A stretch of DNA of 64,000 bases, from positions 124,001 through 188,000 of the forward strand of contig CAILBC010000036.1 in assembly GCA_903832325.1 (NCBI GenBank), given 5' to 3'. The DNA is from an uncultured Sphingomonadales bacterium (GTDB lineage Bacteria; Pseudomonadota; Alphaproteobacteria; Sphingomonadales; Sphingomonadaceae). Both the position numbers and the translations under genes were made by a program. Shown here piece after piece: positions 1 to 7,373 of this stretch (the stretch's first letter is position 1; each line of letters starts with the position of its first letter). A model generated the notes under the pieces. The model ran no database searches. It worked only from the letters and a program-made list of their open reading frames with translations, and was not told the DNA's origin.

Positions 1-446
1 AGGAACTGCTGAAGCTTCTGGCTTATTTCCTTGATGTTGACGCCGATCACGGAACTGATCGCGTCGATCGCAAGATTGAAAACGAACGCCTCTGCGCCGT
101 TGGCGACGGCTTTCATCATCGCGACGATCTGATCGGAGTTGATGTATGAAAAGGAGCCAGAGAAGATGTCGATGCCGCCGCAGCCGGCTTTGACGCTCGG
201 CATTTGCAGATTGCCCAGCGTGAACGTTTGCTGCGCGGGGAAGCGCACCCATAGATTGCCGCCGCTGTAATAGCCGCCCTGCTGACCGGAATAGGCGACC
301 GGGCCGGTGACGTTGGCCGAGCCACCCATGCTGGTGAAGAAGGAGTTGAGCTGGCCCGAGACATCGGCACTCGCGGTGTCGGCGCCAACCAATACGCAGC
401 TTGCAGCGAGGCAGATGCCGACTTTCCAGAGACGGGACTTGCGCAT
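1..446 (-). CDS. traH: TraH, conjugal pilus assembly protein (partial, cut by the left edge)
   Basis: This gene is absent from the ORF track because it has no stop inside the window. Translating the minus strand from the ATG at 446 gives an exported protein with a hydrophobic leader, followed by the conserved TraH block: GCGGID, an aromatic stretch FSYIN, and a segment rich in MMKAV and AFVFNLA. TraH belongs to the F-type type IV secretion system and acts in the periplasm on pilus extension with TraF, TraW, TraU and TrbC. The start codon overlaps the stop of traF (ATGA), which supports translational coupling and fixes the start. About 148 codons are visible; family members are usually about 450 residues, so most of the gene lies to the left. 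Confidence 0.9.
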   Translation of the reverse strand, partial: MRKSRLWKVGICLAASCVLVGADTASADVSGQLNSFFTSMGGSANVTGPVAYSGQQGGYYSGGNLWVRFPAQQTFTLGNLQMPSVKAGCGGIDIFSGSFSYINSDQIVAMMKAVANGAEAFVFNLAIDAISSVIGVNIKEISQKLQQF

Positions 447-1357
447 CAGAAGTCGCTCCCGGGCTTGACGCTGGTCAGGGTGAAAATGCGGCTCATCACT
501 TCGTCTTCAGCCATCACGCCGTAGCCGATCGGGATCGGCTTTTTGAGATACGTGTCGAACAGAACGAGTGCAGGCACCTGACCACCGGACAAGCCCATTT
601 TCTGGTATTGACCGTGGTTCACGACAAAGCGCGGAAAATTCGGGTTTGGCCCACCGTCCATCGACACCGCGAGCACGGAAATGTTGTATTTGTCGGCGAG
701 CGTGCGGACGATTGGCGAAAATACCTCGCAGGCGCCGCACGAGGCCGAATAGAACAGGAACAGCCCATACCGCTCCGAGAGCGAGGCCATGACCGCCTCC
801 TGATCGGTCTTGCGCTGAGCGAGCCATGCGGTCTTGCCCAGCGTGTCGACCGGGCGCTGAAGCGTGTAGTCGAGGTCGGAATGCTGCCAGATTGCGCGCT
901 CCCACACATCGGTGAAAGTTGAGGCGCGATCGAGCTGTTCGCGCTGATAGCGGACGTAGGCGATGACGTTGTCGGGCGTGGGCTCGAGGATCGCCTTGGC
1001 CTTCAGTTCCTCAAGCTGCGCGCCGATCTGGTCCAATTGCTTGCGGAAGGGGACTGCGGCCGCTGCCGACGCGCTGGTTTTGTCGACCGCCTTGGGCCGC
1101 TCGCAATAAAACCAGGTGCCGAGCTTGCGCTCGCCGCAATAAAACGGGTCCTGTCCCGGTAACACGGTGGTGCCGTCGGTTGGCTCGGCGGTCTCGGTAG
1201 CCGTGGCGTTTGCGGCTGCCACAGACGCCGCAACAGTCTGGTCAGGTTCCGACACGGGCGGCGCAGCGAGCGCAGGTGTCGCAGTGCCTGCGACCACCAG
1301 AGCGGCCCCCAAAAATGCGCGCATGTGAACATGTGGGCGTGTGGACGTGTGGATCAT
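446..1357 (-). CDS. traF: TraF, periplasmic thioredoxin-like pilus assembly protein
   Basis: About 303 residues from the ATG at 1357, which overlaps the traN stop. The ORF track extends further upstream, but that part is traN in another frame. The protein starts with a signal peptide ending near TPALAA. The C-terminal half has a thioredoxin fold with a CGAC active-site pair in the context YSASCGACEVF. F-plasmid TraF lacks this redox pair, whereas many ICE-type TraF proteins keep it. The expected role is disulfide handling or pilus assembly in the periplasm together with TraH and TraW. It sits between traN and traH, as in F-like clusters. Confidence 0.9.
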   Translation of the reverse strand: MIHTSTRPHVHMRAFLGAALVVAGTATPALAAPPVSEPDQTVAASVAAANATATETAEPTDGTTVLPGQDPFYCGERKLGTWFYCERPKAVDKTSASAAAAVPFRKQLDQIGAQLEELKAKAILEPTPDNVIAYVRYQREQLDRASTFTDVWERAIWQHSDLDYTLQRPVDTLGKTAWLAQRKTDQEAVMASLSERYGLFLFYSASCGACEVFSPIVRTLADKYNISVLAVSMDGGPNPNFPRFVVNHGQYQKMGLSGGQVPALVLFDTYLKKPIPIGYGVMAEDEVMSRIFTLTSVKPGSDF

Positions 1358-3294
1358 GGCGTGGACCCTGTTTTGGTGCCGGTGGCACCGGCGTTCTGAT
1401 AAAATTGCTGGACCTGGGCCTGGATTTGCGCGGAGGTCTGGAGCGAGCTTGGCAGCGAGACAGCGCTGGTGAAGTTCGCGTAGACCTCGGAGAAATCCAT
1501 CTTGGAGAGGTCGAGCTGCGAGAACTGGGCGACGGTAAAGCCGCCACAGCTTGGATTTTTGGGAGTGCCAAAATCCATCCCTAGCTGCGCGCGGCCCTGT
1601 TCCTGGATTACGCGAGCAAGCTCCGACTGGTAGCAGCAGTAGCTCAGGCGCTCGTTGGTGCAGACGAAGAGAGCCTTCTGGGAGCAATATTCTCCGACAT
1701 AGTGGCAGAGCCCCATTCGGTCCTGAACATCGAGCAGCATCTCCTGCTGGGAGCACAGGAACGTGACCAGGAACTGGGTGACCATCGACAGCAGAAACCC
1801 ATAGCCGCCAGTGAGAATGCCTGCGAGCGCGGTCGCGCTCGAAGCGGCGGTCAGCATGCCGGACACCTTGCCGGCGCAGCAATTGACGAGCCCAAACAGC
1901 GGCTTGTGGCAGCCTGCTGAATTGCCGTTGAAGATCGTCAGGGCATTGGGATCGAACTGGCCTTTGGCATCGCCCATGGCATTGATGGCGACCAGTGCTT
2001 TGCCGAGGTCAGGGATGGGTGACGTCGGCAACGTCGTGCAACTGCCATCGAGGCAATAGACGCTGCCATTGCAGGCATAGCTGCCCGGCGCTTCGGTCGG
2101 ATTGGGCGTGGTGCATTTGTAGACCTGGCTGGTTACCTGGCAGGCACCCACCTGCGGGTCGTCGAGGCAAACTGTATGGTCGAAGCTGCAATTGGTTTTG
2201 GCCGCGAGCGTCGCGCAATTGTTGGCCGACGTCAGTGCGCCGCATTGGTACGTGGCCTGCCATTGCCAGCAATCGTGTGTGACAGAAACGCCACCAACCG
2301 TGCGCGTGGCGGGCGATGTATCGGTACATATCTGTGTCGGGGGCAGGCATGTGGCACCACTTCCCGTGGCCGCAGCGAGCTTGGACTGACAATCGCTGTT
2401 GTCGATCTGGGAGCCACCCGTCGTTTCAATCGGGCCGAGATAAGTCGAGCCCGCGGCACCCGATGCGGTGATGAGAGCAGGAGGCACAAAGCAGGCCGAA
2501 TCGTTTCTCAGGCAGGAGCTTCCCCAGGGGCCGGTTCCGTAATTTTTTTGGTCCGAGCACGTATAAATTCTCTCGGTCTCGGTCAGGGCGAGATTGGCGC
2601 TTGACCCGGCGACAGAAAAGTTCGGCAGCCGCTTGGTCTGGGTGCTTGCCAATGAGCAGGTCGGCTCGCTTTCGAAGCTGCCACAGTCGGTTACCACCCC
2701 CGTATCAGTGGCATCGGGCAGGCCGCGTGTGAGGCTGTACCAATTCGTCAGATGGCAGGCATAGCGATAGCCGGTGACGACCGGCGCGGCCCAGGCGATG
2801 GTGCAGGTGAAATTCGAATCGCTCTCGACGGATCCGACCTGGCAGGAATCGAAGTAGGTGCTGCTCCCGCCTGAACTCGCGGGCAAAGGCTTGCAGGAGC
2901 TGGCGGTGCTGCTCGTGCTGACGCCTGTATAGCTGTTGGGACTGGCCTCGACACCTTGCGCGCTCGCAAGACCGAGCGTCGAGGGATCGAAAGACCCACG
3001 GTTTGGATTGGTGATGATGGCGTAAGGCTGGCTGGTGACGGTTGCGACCGCACCGTCACCGCTCATCTGGCTGGGATTTTTGAGATAGCTCGATTGCGGC
3101 AGATCGGCGCCGCCATAGCCGGGCACGGAGCTTGGGGCATTGGTGTTGGTGACTGTGCTGGTTACCTGACCCTGCAAACTTTGGGCGACCTGGCTGGCAG
3201 CCGCTTTCGGGTCCAAGGTCTGTGCTTGGAGCGCAGTCGAAGCGAGAAGCGCGATCATCGCGCTTGTGTGCCCAAGGGTGCGGCGCCGGATCAT
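1354..3294 (-). CDS. traN: TraN, outer-membrane mating-pair stabilisation protein
   Basis: About 646 residues from the ATG at 3294, which overlaps the trbC stop by ATGA; the longer ORF-track version is rejected. It has a signal peptide (cleavage near ALQAQ) and a very cysteine-rich body with many CxxxC-like spacings (for example CTTLP, CCAGK, CCYQS). That pattern is characteristic of TraN, which stabilises mating pairs by contacting the recipient surface. The Ser/Thr-rich N-terminal third is low in similarity to F TraN, so receptor specificity cannot be inferred. Position trbC-traN-traF-traH matches F-type transfer clusters. Confidence 0.88.
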   Translation of the reverse strand: MIRRRTLGHTSAMIALLASTALQAQTLDPKAAASQVAQSLQGQVTSTVTNTNAPSSVPGYGGADLPQSSYLKNPSQMSGDGAVATVTSQPYAIITNPNRGSFDPSTLGLASAQGVEASPNSYTGVSTSSTASSCKPLPASSGGSSTYFDSCQVGSVESDSNFTCTIAWAAPVVTGYRYACHLTNWYSLTRGLPDATDTGVVTDCGSFESEPTCSLASTQTKRLPNFSVAGSSANLALTETERIYTCSDQKNYGTGPWGSSCLRNDSACFVPPALITASGAAGSTYLGPIETTGGSQIDNSDCQSKLAAATGSGATCLPPTQICTDTSPATRTVGGVSVTHDCWQWQATYQCGALTSANNCATLAAKTNCSFDHTVCLDDPQVGACQVTSQVYKCTTPNPTEAPGSYACNGSVYCLDGSCTTLPTSPIPDLGKALVAINAMGDAKGQFDPNALTIFNGNSAGCHKPLFGLVNCCAGKVSGMLTAASSATALAGILTGGYGFLLSMVTQFLVTFLCSQQEMLLDVQDRMGLCHYVGEYCSQKALFVCTNERLSYCCYQSELARVIQEQGRAQLGMDFGTPKNPSCGGFTVAQFSQLDLSKMDFSEVYANFTSAVSLPSSLQTSAQIQAQVQQFYQNAGATGTKTGSTP

Positions 3295-4049
3295 GGTGCC
3301 CCCTTCAGCGCCGCGAAGGCGCCGCGAGCAACCGACGCTCCCGGGCCATTTCCATCGGCGATGGTTTCGGCGGCGAAGGCTGTGGTTACATTGCCGGATA
3401 ACCTGTCGAAAACCTGTGGATTGGCGGTGCACATGTCGCCAGAGCACGGCACGAACCCGTCTGCCAGGGCGATGTATGTGGGCACCGATTCAACATGGAA
3501 TGCCTTGAACAGGCGCGGGTCGATGCTGATGCGGGGCTTGGTTCCGGGCGGGATCGCCTTCGACAATCCCTTCATGAAAGCGCCAGCGCCCTGCGGTGAA
3601 AACCCTCGGAACACGACTGTCCCGCCGGCGCGCGATACATCGCCAATCATCTGGCGCAGCGAATCCTCTGGCATCGCAAGGCTGGCAAAGGCCAGAAACT
3701 GCGGTGCGGGACGTGGGCTCGGCGCCGTGACCTTGGCCACATCAGCGATCATGGTGTCGAGATCGATGCTGCTGGGTGACGTCGGGCCCGGGGTGATCTT
3801 GGCGGCCGCATCGCCAAGTCGGGCCTTGGCTAGATCGACCGTATCATGTGCTGCCTTCTCGGTGTCTTTGGCGGTTGCTTGCCGGGCAATGGCGCTACTG
3901 ATGAGCGCTGATAGTGCGGCCGCTTCCTTTTGCGCGCGCGATTGGATCGCTTCGAGGTCAAGGTCTCCCACGCTGGTCTGGGCGAGGACCGTGCTGATAC
4001 CGGCGACGGTGAGGGCAACGCCCACAAGGAGGATGAAGCGTTTGCGCAT
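3291..4049 (-). CDS. trbC: TrbC, F-type pilin assembly protein
   Basis: About 252 residues from the ATG at 4049, preceded by an AGGTGG ribosome-binding site; the track ORF begins upstream inside traU. The protein has a signal peptide, a helical alanine-rich middle, then the conserved TrbC_Ftype region (FLAFASLAMPEDSL, VVFRGF, IDPRLFKAF, VPTYI). It is a periplasmic protein with a thioredoxin-like fold that works in pilus assembly. In F the homologue pairs with TraW, and some elements carry a TraW-TrbC fusion. Here they are separate genes with traU between them. Confidence 0.87.
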   Translation of the reverse strand: MRKRFILLVGVALTVAGISTVLAQTSVGDLDLEAIQSRAQKEAAALSALISSAIARQATAKDTEKAAHDTVDLAKARLGDAAAKITPGPTSPSSIDLDTMIADVAKVTAPSPRPAPQFLAFASLAMPEDSLRQMIGDVSRAGGTVVFRGFSPQGAGAFMKGLSKAIPPGTKPRISIDPRLFKAFHVESVPTYIALADGFVPCSGDMCTANPQVFDRLSGNVTTAFAAETIADGNGPGASVARGAFAALKGAP

Positions 4050-4059
4050 CGGTGCCACC

Positions 4060-5067
4060 TCAGAACGCGCAGCAATTGCGTTTGCGCCACAGCAAGTAGC
4101 CGACGTCTTCGCCAATCACCGGATAGACGTGCGAGGTAGCCTGGACGACGGTCGAGCCCCCGGGCGGCTCGCACGCATAGCGGCCTGATGTCGCCGCAAC
4201 CGGATTGACCATCTGCAGCCGGTATTGCGACTTCTTCAGGATCGGCATCAGGTATTTGCCACACAGACCCTGGTCGCCCATTGTGCCCCAGGCGAGCGCA
4301 GTGCGGTGCATCTTGAACAGCATGCGTTCGGCGACGAGCCGCATCGACTGGTCGACGGTCGTGTTGTTCCCGACATGACCGGTCATCGGGTACATGCTGC
4401 CATTGCAGCCTGCGCACCAGAACAGCGGGTCGAGCGGCAGGCTGGCGGTTGCGGCGACGCAATCCGCTGCGCACGCCGCTTGAGCCAGTGGAAAATCGAA
4501 CACAACGGTCTCGGGGTAGACTTCGGCAGCGAGCGTATCGTCAGCCCAGGTCGGGTCGAGCTCGGTCATATAGGCCAGATCGAACGAAGCCTGCTCGAAG
4601 CAGATGAAATCCCCCAGCAGCTCGAGCAGGTAGAACAACGGGTAGATGTAATAGTGCGCCTGATAATGCGCGGTCATCTCGCCCGCGCCGCCGGTCTGCT
4701 GCGAATACGACATGTGACCTGTGCCCAGATGCAAGCCCGGGTTGAGCGTGATCCCGCCAAGATTGGGAAAGCAGAACGGTTTTGTCGTCACATCGATCAG
4801 CCGTACGGGTTCCCAGAACCCGAACGACAAACCGAGCCGCAAACCGCACAGGCACACCGGCAGCGACGGGTTGGGTGGGTCGGGATATTGGCTTGGCCAC
4901 AGCTCCGCCGGGCCGATCGACAGCGGGAAGAAGCAATCCCAGCACACATCGGTTAACGGATTGGGGAAATGCCCATGGCACGTCGTCGCGATTTGGGCCT
5001 CGGCCACAGGTGCTGCAGCCAGCAATCCAAGCGCGACCAGCGCGGGCAGGGCGAGGGCGCGAATCAT
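4060..5067 (-). CDS. traU: TraU, conjugal DNA-transfer/pilus assembly protein
   Basis: A 335-residue protein with a signal peptide (cleavage after APVAEA) and the cysteine-rich TraU pattern: CHGHFPNPLTDVCWDC, CLCGL, CAADC and a C-terminal CCAF. The length matches the TraU family (about 330). TraU is periplasmic and is needed mainly for DNA transfer and efficient pilus assembly. Its start overlaps the stop of the upstream small membrane protein gene by ATGA, and a short gap separates it from trbC. Confidence 0.92.
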   Translation of the reverse strand: MIRALALPALVALGLLAAAPVAEAQIATTCHGHFPNPLTDVCWDCFFPLSIGPAELWPSQYPDPPNPSLPVCLCGLRLGLSFGFWEPVRLIDVTTKPFCFPNLGGITLNPGLHLGTGHMSYSQQTGGAGEMTAHYQAHYYIYPLFYLLELLGDFICFEQASFDLAYMTELDPTWADDTLAAEVYPETVVFDFPLAQAACAADCVAATASLPLDPLFWCAGCNGSMYPMTGHVGNNTTVDQSMRLVAERMLFKMHRTALAWGTMGDQGLCGKYLMPILKKSQYRLQMVNPVAATSGRYACEPPGGSTVVQATSHVYPVIGEDVGYLLWRKRNCCAF

Positions 5068-5369
5068 GGCTCGCGGTCCCTGGCGAGCTGCTCGTCAAGC
5101 CACGCCGCATCGGTACGCAGTTTTATGGTGAGCCATGTCGCGCCCTGAATAAGCGTTCCAAGCACAAGGCCAAGCCAGAGCAGCGCAGTGCCGCATCGTG
5201 AAATCATGATCAGGCTCGGCGCGAACAAGGTCACCACAGCCATCGCAGTGAGCATGCCAATCAGCCGCCAACGTCGATGGCGTTGCTCCAACGTTTCCGG
5301 CGCGGCCATCGGCGCCGGGATTCGGTCAGCGATCCATTCGCCAGCTCTCTTGATTAGCTCGCGGATCAC
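5064..5369 (-). CDS. Small two-TM membrane protein in the transfer cluster, function unknown
   Basis: A 101-residue protein between traW and traU, overlapping both neighbours by the ATGA arrangement, so it is clearly part of the operon. It has an amphipathic N-terminus, two hydrophobic segments (about residues 35-55 and 60-82) and a charged C-terminal tail rich in Asp/Glu/Arg. I do not recognise a family. F plasmid has no equivalent gene at this position. It may be a lineage-specific inner-membrane component of the secretion channel, but that is inferred only from its location and topology. Confidence 0.75.
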   Translation of the reverse strand: MIRELIKRAGEWIADRIPAPMAAPETLEQRHRRWRLIGMLTAMAVVTLFAPSLIMISRCGTALLWLGLVLGTLIQGATWLTIKLRTDAAWLDEQLARDREP

Positions 5370-6007
5370 TGCGGCGCCCCTTCATGCCGCAGCGCGACTT
5401 CTTGGAGCGCGATCAGATCATCCTTCTGGCTGATCAGCGCTGGCGTGTGCATGATACCGAAACGGTGCGTGATCACCCCGTCCTGGTCAAACCAGAACCG
5501 GCGTTTGAGCGCGGTCATGCGTTCTGTTGGCGAGCCCTTGACCAGCACAATCCACACTTTGTCGGGCGCGCCTTGCTTCATTGCCCAGGCGATCTCGTCG
5601 TTGCTGTCGCCATCGATCACGACGAAGGCATGCGCCATGGCGACAATGTGGAGCGGATTGAACCGCTGGCCCTTGGCGGCCAGCAAGTTGCCGCGCGCAT
5701 CGCGGATGTCGTCGGCCAGCGTCACTGTCGGATCGAACATCCATTGCCGGTCGGCGGTTGCCGGACTGATGCCCGCGACGGGATGAGGGTGCTCGATCGT
5801 GGCGCGCGCGGTTTCAACAAACCTGCGGTTGATCGCGGCCAGTTCACCGCTTTCCTCCAGCGTATGGAGACGCGCATGGATAACCTCGATCAGATCTGGT
5901 TCGGCAATCGCCCAGGTGGTTCCGAGCGTTCCATAGTCGCGTGCCAGAGCGGGCGTTGAGCTGACCAACACCGCGGCGAGGCTGACACGCAAAACGGCCC
6001 GCCTCAC
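5366..6007 (-). CDS. traW: TraW, pilus assembly protein
   Basis: A 213-residue protein with a signal peptide ending at TPALA-RDYG and the TraW signature: GTTWAIAEPDL near the mature N-terminus, then WMFDPT, DIRDARG, GQRFNPL and a thioredoxin-like tail with FWFDQDGVITHRFGI followed by PALI. TraW is periplasmic and works with TraF, TraH, TraU and TrbC in pilus extension. Its start overlaps the stop of the S26 peptidase gene. Confidence 0.92.
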   Translation of the reverse strand: MRRAVLRVSLAAVLVSSTPALARDYGTLGTTWAIAEPDLIEVIHARLHTLEESGELAAINRRFVETARATIEHPHPVAGISPATADRQWMFDPTVTLADDIRDARGNLLAAKGQRFNPLHIVAMAHAFVVIDGDSNDEIAWAMKQGAPDKVWIVLVKGSPTERMTALKRRFWFDQDGVITHRFGIMHTPALISQKDDLIALQEVALRHEGAPQ

Positions 6008-6549
6008 AGGATCGGCTCCCCGGTCCCAATCAACCGGTCACGGCACACGAAACCAATCGCGGCATAGCGGCTGTCAAAGCCATCTTTGTGCGGCGTGCCG
6101 GCATAGATGCACCCGGGCGGCACCCGACCGATCGGACCGGGGGCCAAGGCTTCACCCTGTCGGGTTGCTGGTTTGAGCCGCGAAATCTCGGCGCCGTTGA
6201 CCAACACCCTTGCGCCATCCCGTGCGACGATGTCGCCGGGTACGCCATAGGCGATCTTGGCAAACGGCTTGGGGTGCTCGCCAAAATGCTTCGCCACCAG
6301 CGGCTCGTGGCCAGGATCAAACACAACATAATCGCCCCGCGCCGGAAAGCGGCCGGTCTCGACTAGCAATGCCCAGGTCGGGAGGGACTCGCTGGCATTG
6401 ATCAGGATGGCATGCCTATCGTGCCAATCGTCGAGCGCCTCGAAGGCCATTGCTGCGATGCCGAGCAGCGCGACGGAGCGCAGCCGGTCAAGCCACGGGC
6501 GGCGCGTCGGGATCGATGCGCTGGTCGGAAGCTCAATGGCTTTGGCCAT
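6004..6549 (-). CDS. S26-family signal peptidase of the transfer cluster (TrhF/TraF type)
   Basis: About 181 residues from the ATG at 6549, which has a GAGG ribosome-binding site at good spacing; the upstream ATG at 6579 lacks one. One N-terminal transmembrane helix is followed by the S26 Ser box (NASESLPTW) and the Lys box (AKIAYGVPGDIV), then the usual PPGCIYAG and SRYAAIGFV segments. Such peptidases in conjugation clusters process the pilin precursor, and in some systems also catalyse pilin cyclisation. The substrate may be the VirB2/TraA-like pilin encoded at 14,524-14,880, which has an AxA-type cleavage site. The gene overlaps trbI by 17 bp. Confidence 0.85.
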   Translation of the reverse strand: MAKAIELPTSASIPTRRPWLDRLRSVALLGIAAMAFEALDDWHDRHAILINASESLPTWALLVETGRFPARGDYVVFDPGHEPLVAKHFGEHPKPFAKIAYGVPGDIVARDGARVLVNGAEISRLKPATRQGEALAPGPIGRVPPGCIYAGTPHKDGFDSRYAAIGFVCRDRLIGTGEPIL

Positions 6550-7063
6550 GGCCGACCTCGCTGACTTGCGGTTTTCCATCGTCAGACTTTTGACCGGCTT
6601 GCGCAGGCGCTGGCTCGGCAGCACGGGGCTGGTGCGCATAGACTTCGGCGCGCACGGTGGCGGTGATGTCGGGCATATCGCCGTCGACCACCGCATTGCC
6701 GAGCAGGACGATGTCTCCCTTGTGTGCATGGGCGCTGACCGCGCTGTTGAGCGCCTTCAGGAAATTGGCCGTGCGCGCGGTGAGTTCTTCGGGCGCTTCG
6801 CCCGAGCGCGCTTCACGCTGGACATATTCGCGCACGAGATCGGCCAGTTCGACTTTGACCAGGTGCGGCGATGTGCTGCGCAGTGTCAGGATTGTATGCG
6901 TTGCCCACACGCCCCACAGCAAAGCTCCGCTGGCCGCCATGACGAGGCCAACCTGGCGCATGACGCTGGGCAGGCGCGGCTCGATCGGGGTTCTGGCCGC
7001 CGCTATCGGCTCGGGTGCGCTTGGCAGCACATCGGGCTGCGGCGTGTGTTGATCACTCGACAT
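6533..7063 (-). CDS. trbI: TrbI, F-type conjugal transfer protein
   Basis: About 176 residues from the ATG at 7063 (the track starts upstream). A proline-rich N-terminus is followed by one transmembrane segment (VGLVMAASGALLWGVWA) and a TrbI_Ftype-like domain with LVREYV, TARTANFLKALNSAV, GDIVLLGNAVVDGDMPDIT. This family is distinct from VirB10/TrbI of P-type systems. In F, TrbI is an inner-membrane protein that affects pilus retraction. The gene sits between traC and traW, as in F. Confidence 0.85.
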   Translation of the reverse strand: MSSDQHTPQPDVLPSAPEPIAAARTPIEPRLPSVMRQVGLVMAASGALLWGVWATHTILTLRSTSPHLVKVELADLVREYVQREARSGEAPEELTARTANFLKALNSAVSAHAHKGDIVLLGNAVVDGDMPDITATVRAEVYAHQPRAAEPAPAQAGQKSDDGKPQVSEVGHGQSH

Positions 7064-7373
7064 GAAATGCGCTCCAAACGTCACGGACAAGGCTGCCAAG
7101 GCGGAAGACAGAGATGAGCAGGAACGCAGCCAGAAAGCCGATCACAACAATCTGGTCGAACTGGTCCCGACGCGCGATGTTCGCTGCGACATAGCGGTCG
7201 GCCAGGTTGGCCAATTGCAGCATCGTCAGCGGCAACGAAAAGCTGCCGATCGCAAAGGCAATCATCGCGATCAAACCGGCGGCGGCGAGCGCATTGAGCG
7301 CAAGCCATCCGCTGATATGAGCCGATGCGACGACCATGCTTGCCCAGAACACGACCTTTGTCGGCGCTGTCAT
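7053..7373 (-). CDS. Small membrane protein downstream of traC, function unknown
   Basis: About 106 residues from the ATG at 7373, which overlaps the traC stop (ATGA). The ORF-track version starts inside traC. The protein has three hydrophobic stretches (residues about 8-27, 30-48 and 75-92) and a short polar end. It overlaps trbI by a few codons. No family is recognised. The tight coupling between traC and trbI argues that it is a real member of the transfer operon, perhaps an accessory inner-membrane subunit. Confidence 0.7.
   Translation of the reverse strand: MTAPTKVVFWASMVVASAHISGWLALNALAAAGLIAMIAFAIGSFSLPLTMLQLANLADRYVAANIARRDQFDQIVVIGFLAAFLLISVFRLGSLVRDVWSAFHVE

Noticed and set aside
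401-922. 173-codon rightward ORF antisense to traF
   Set aside because: Shadow of traF; composition is that of an antisense frame in GC-rich DNA.
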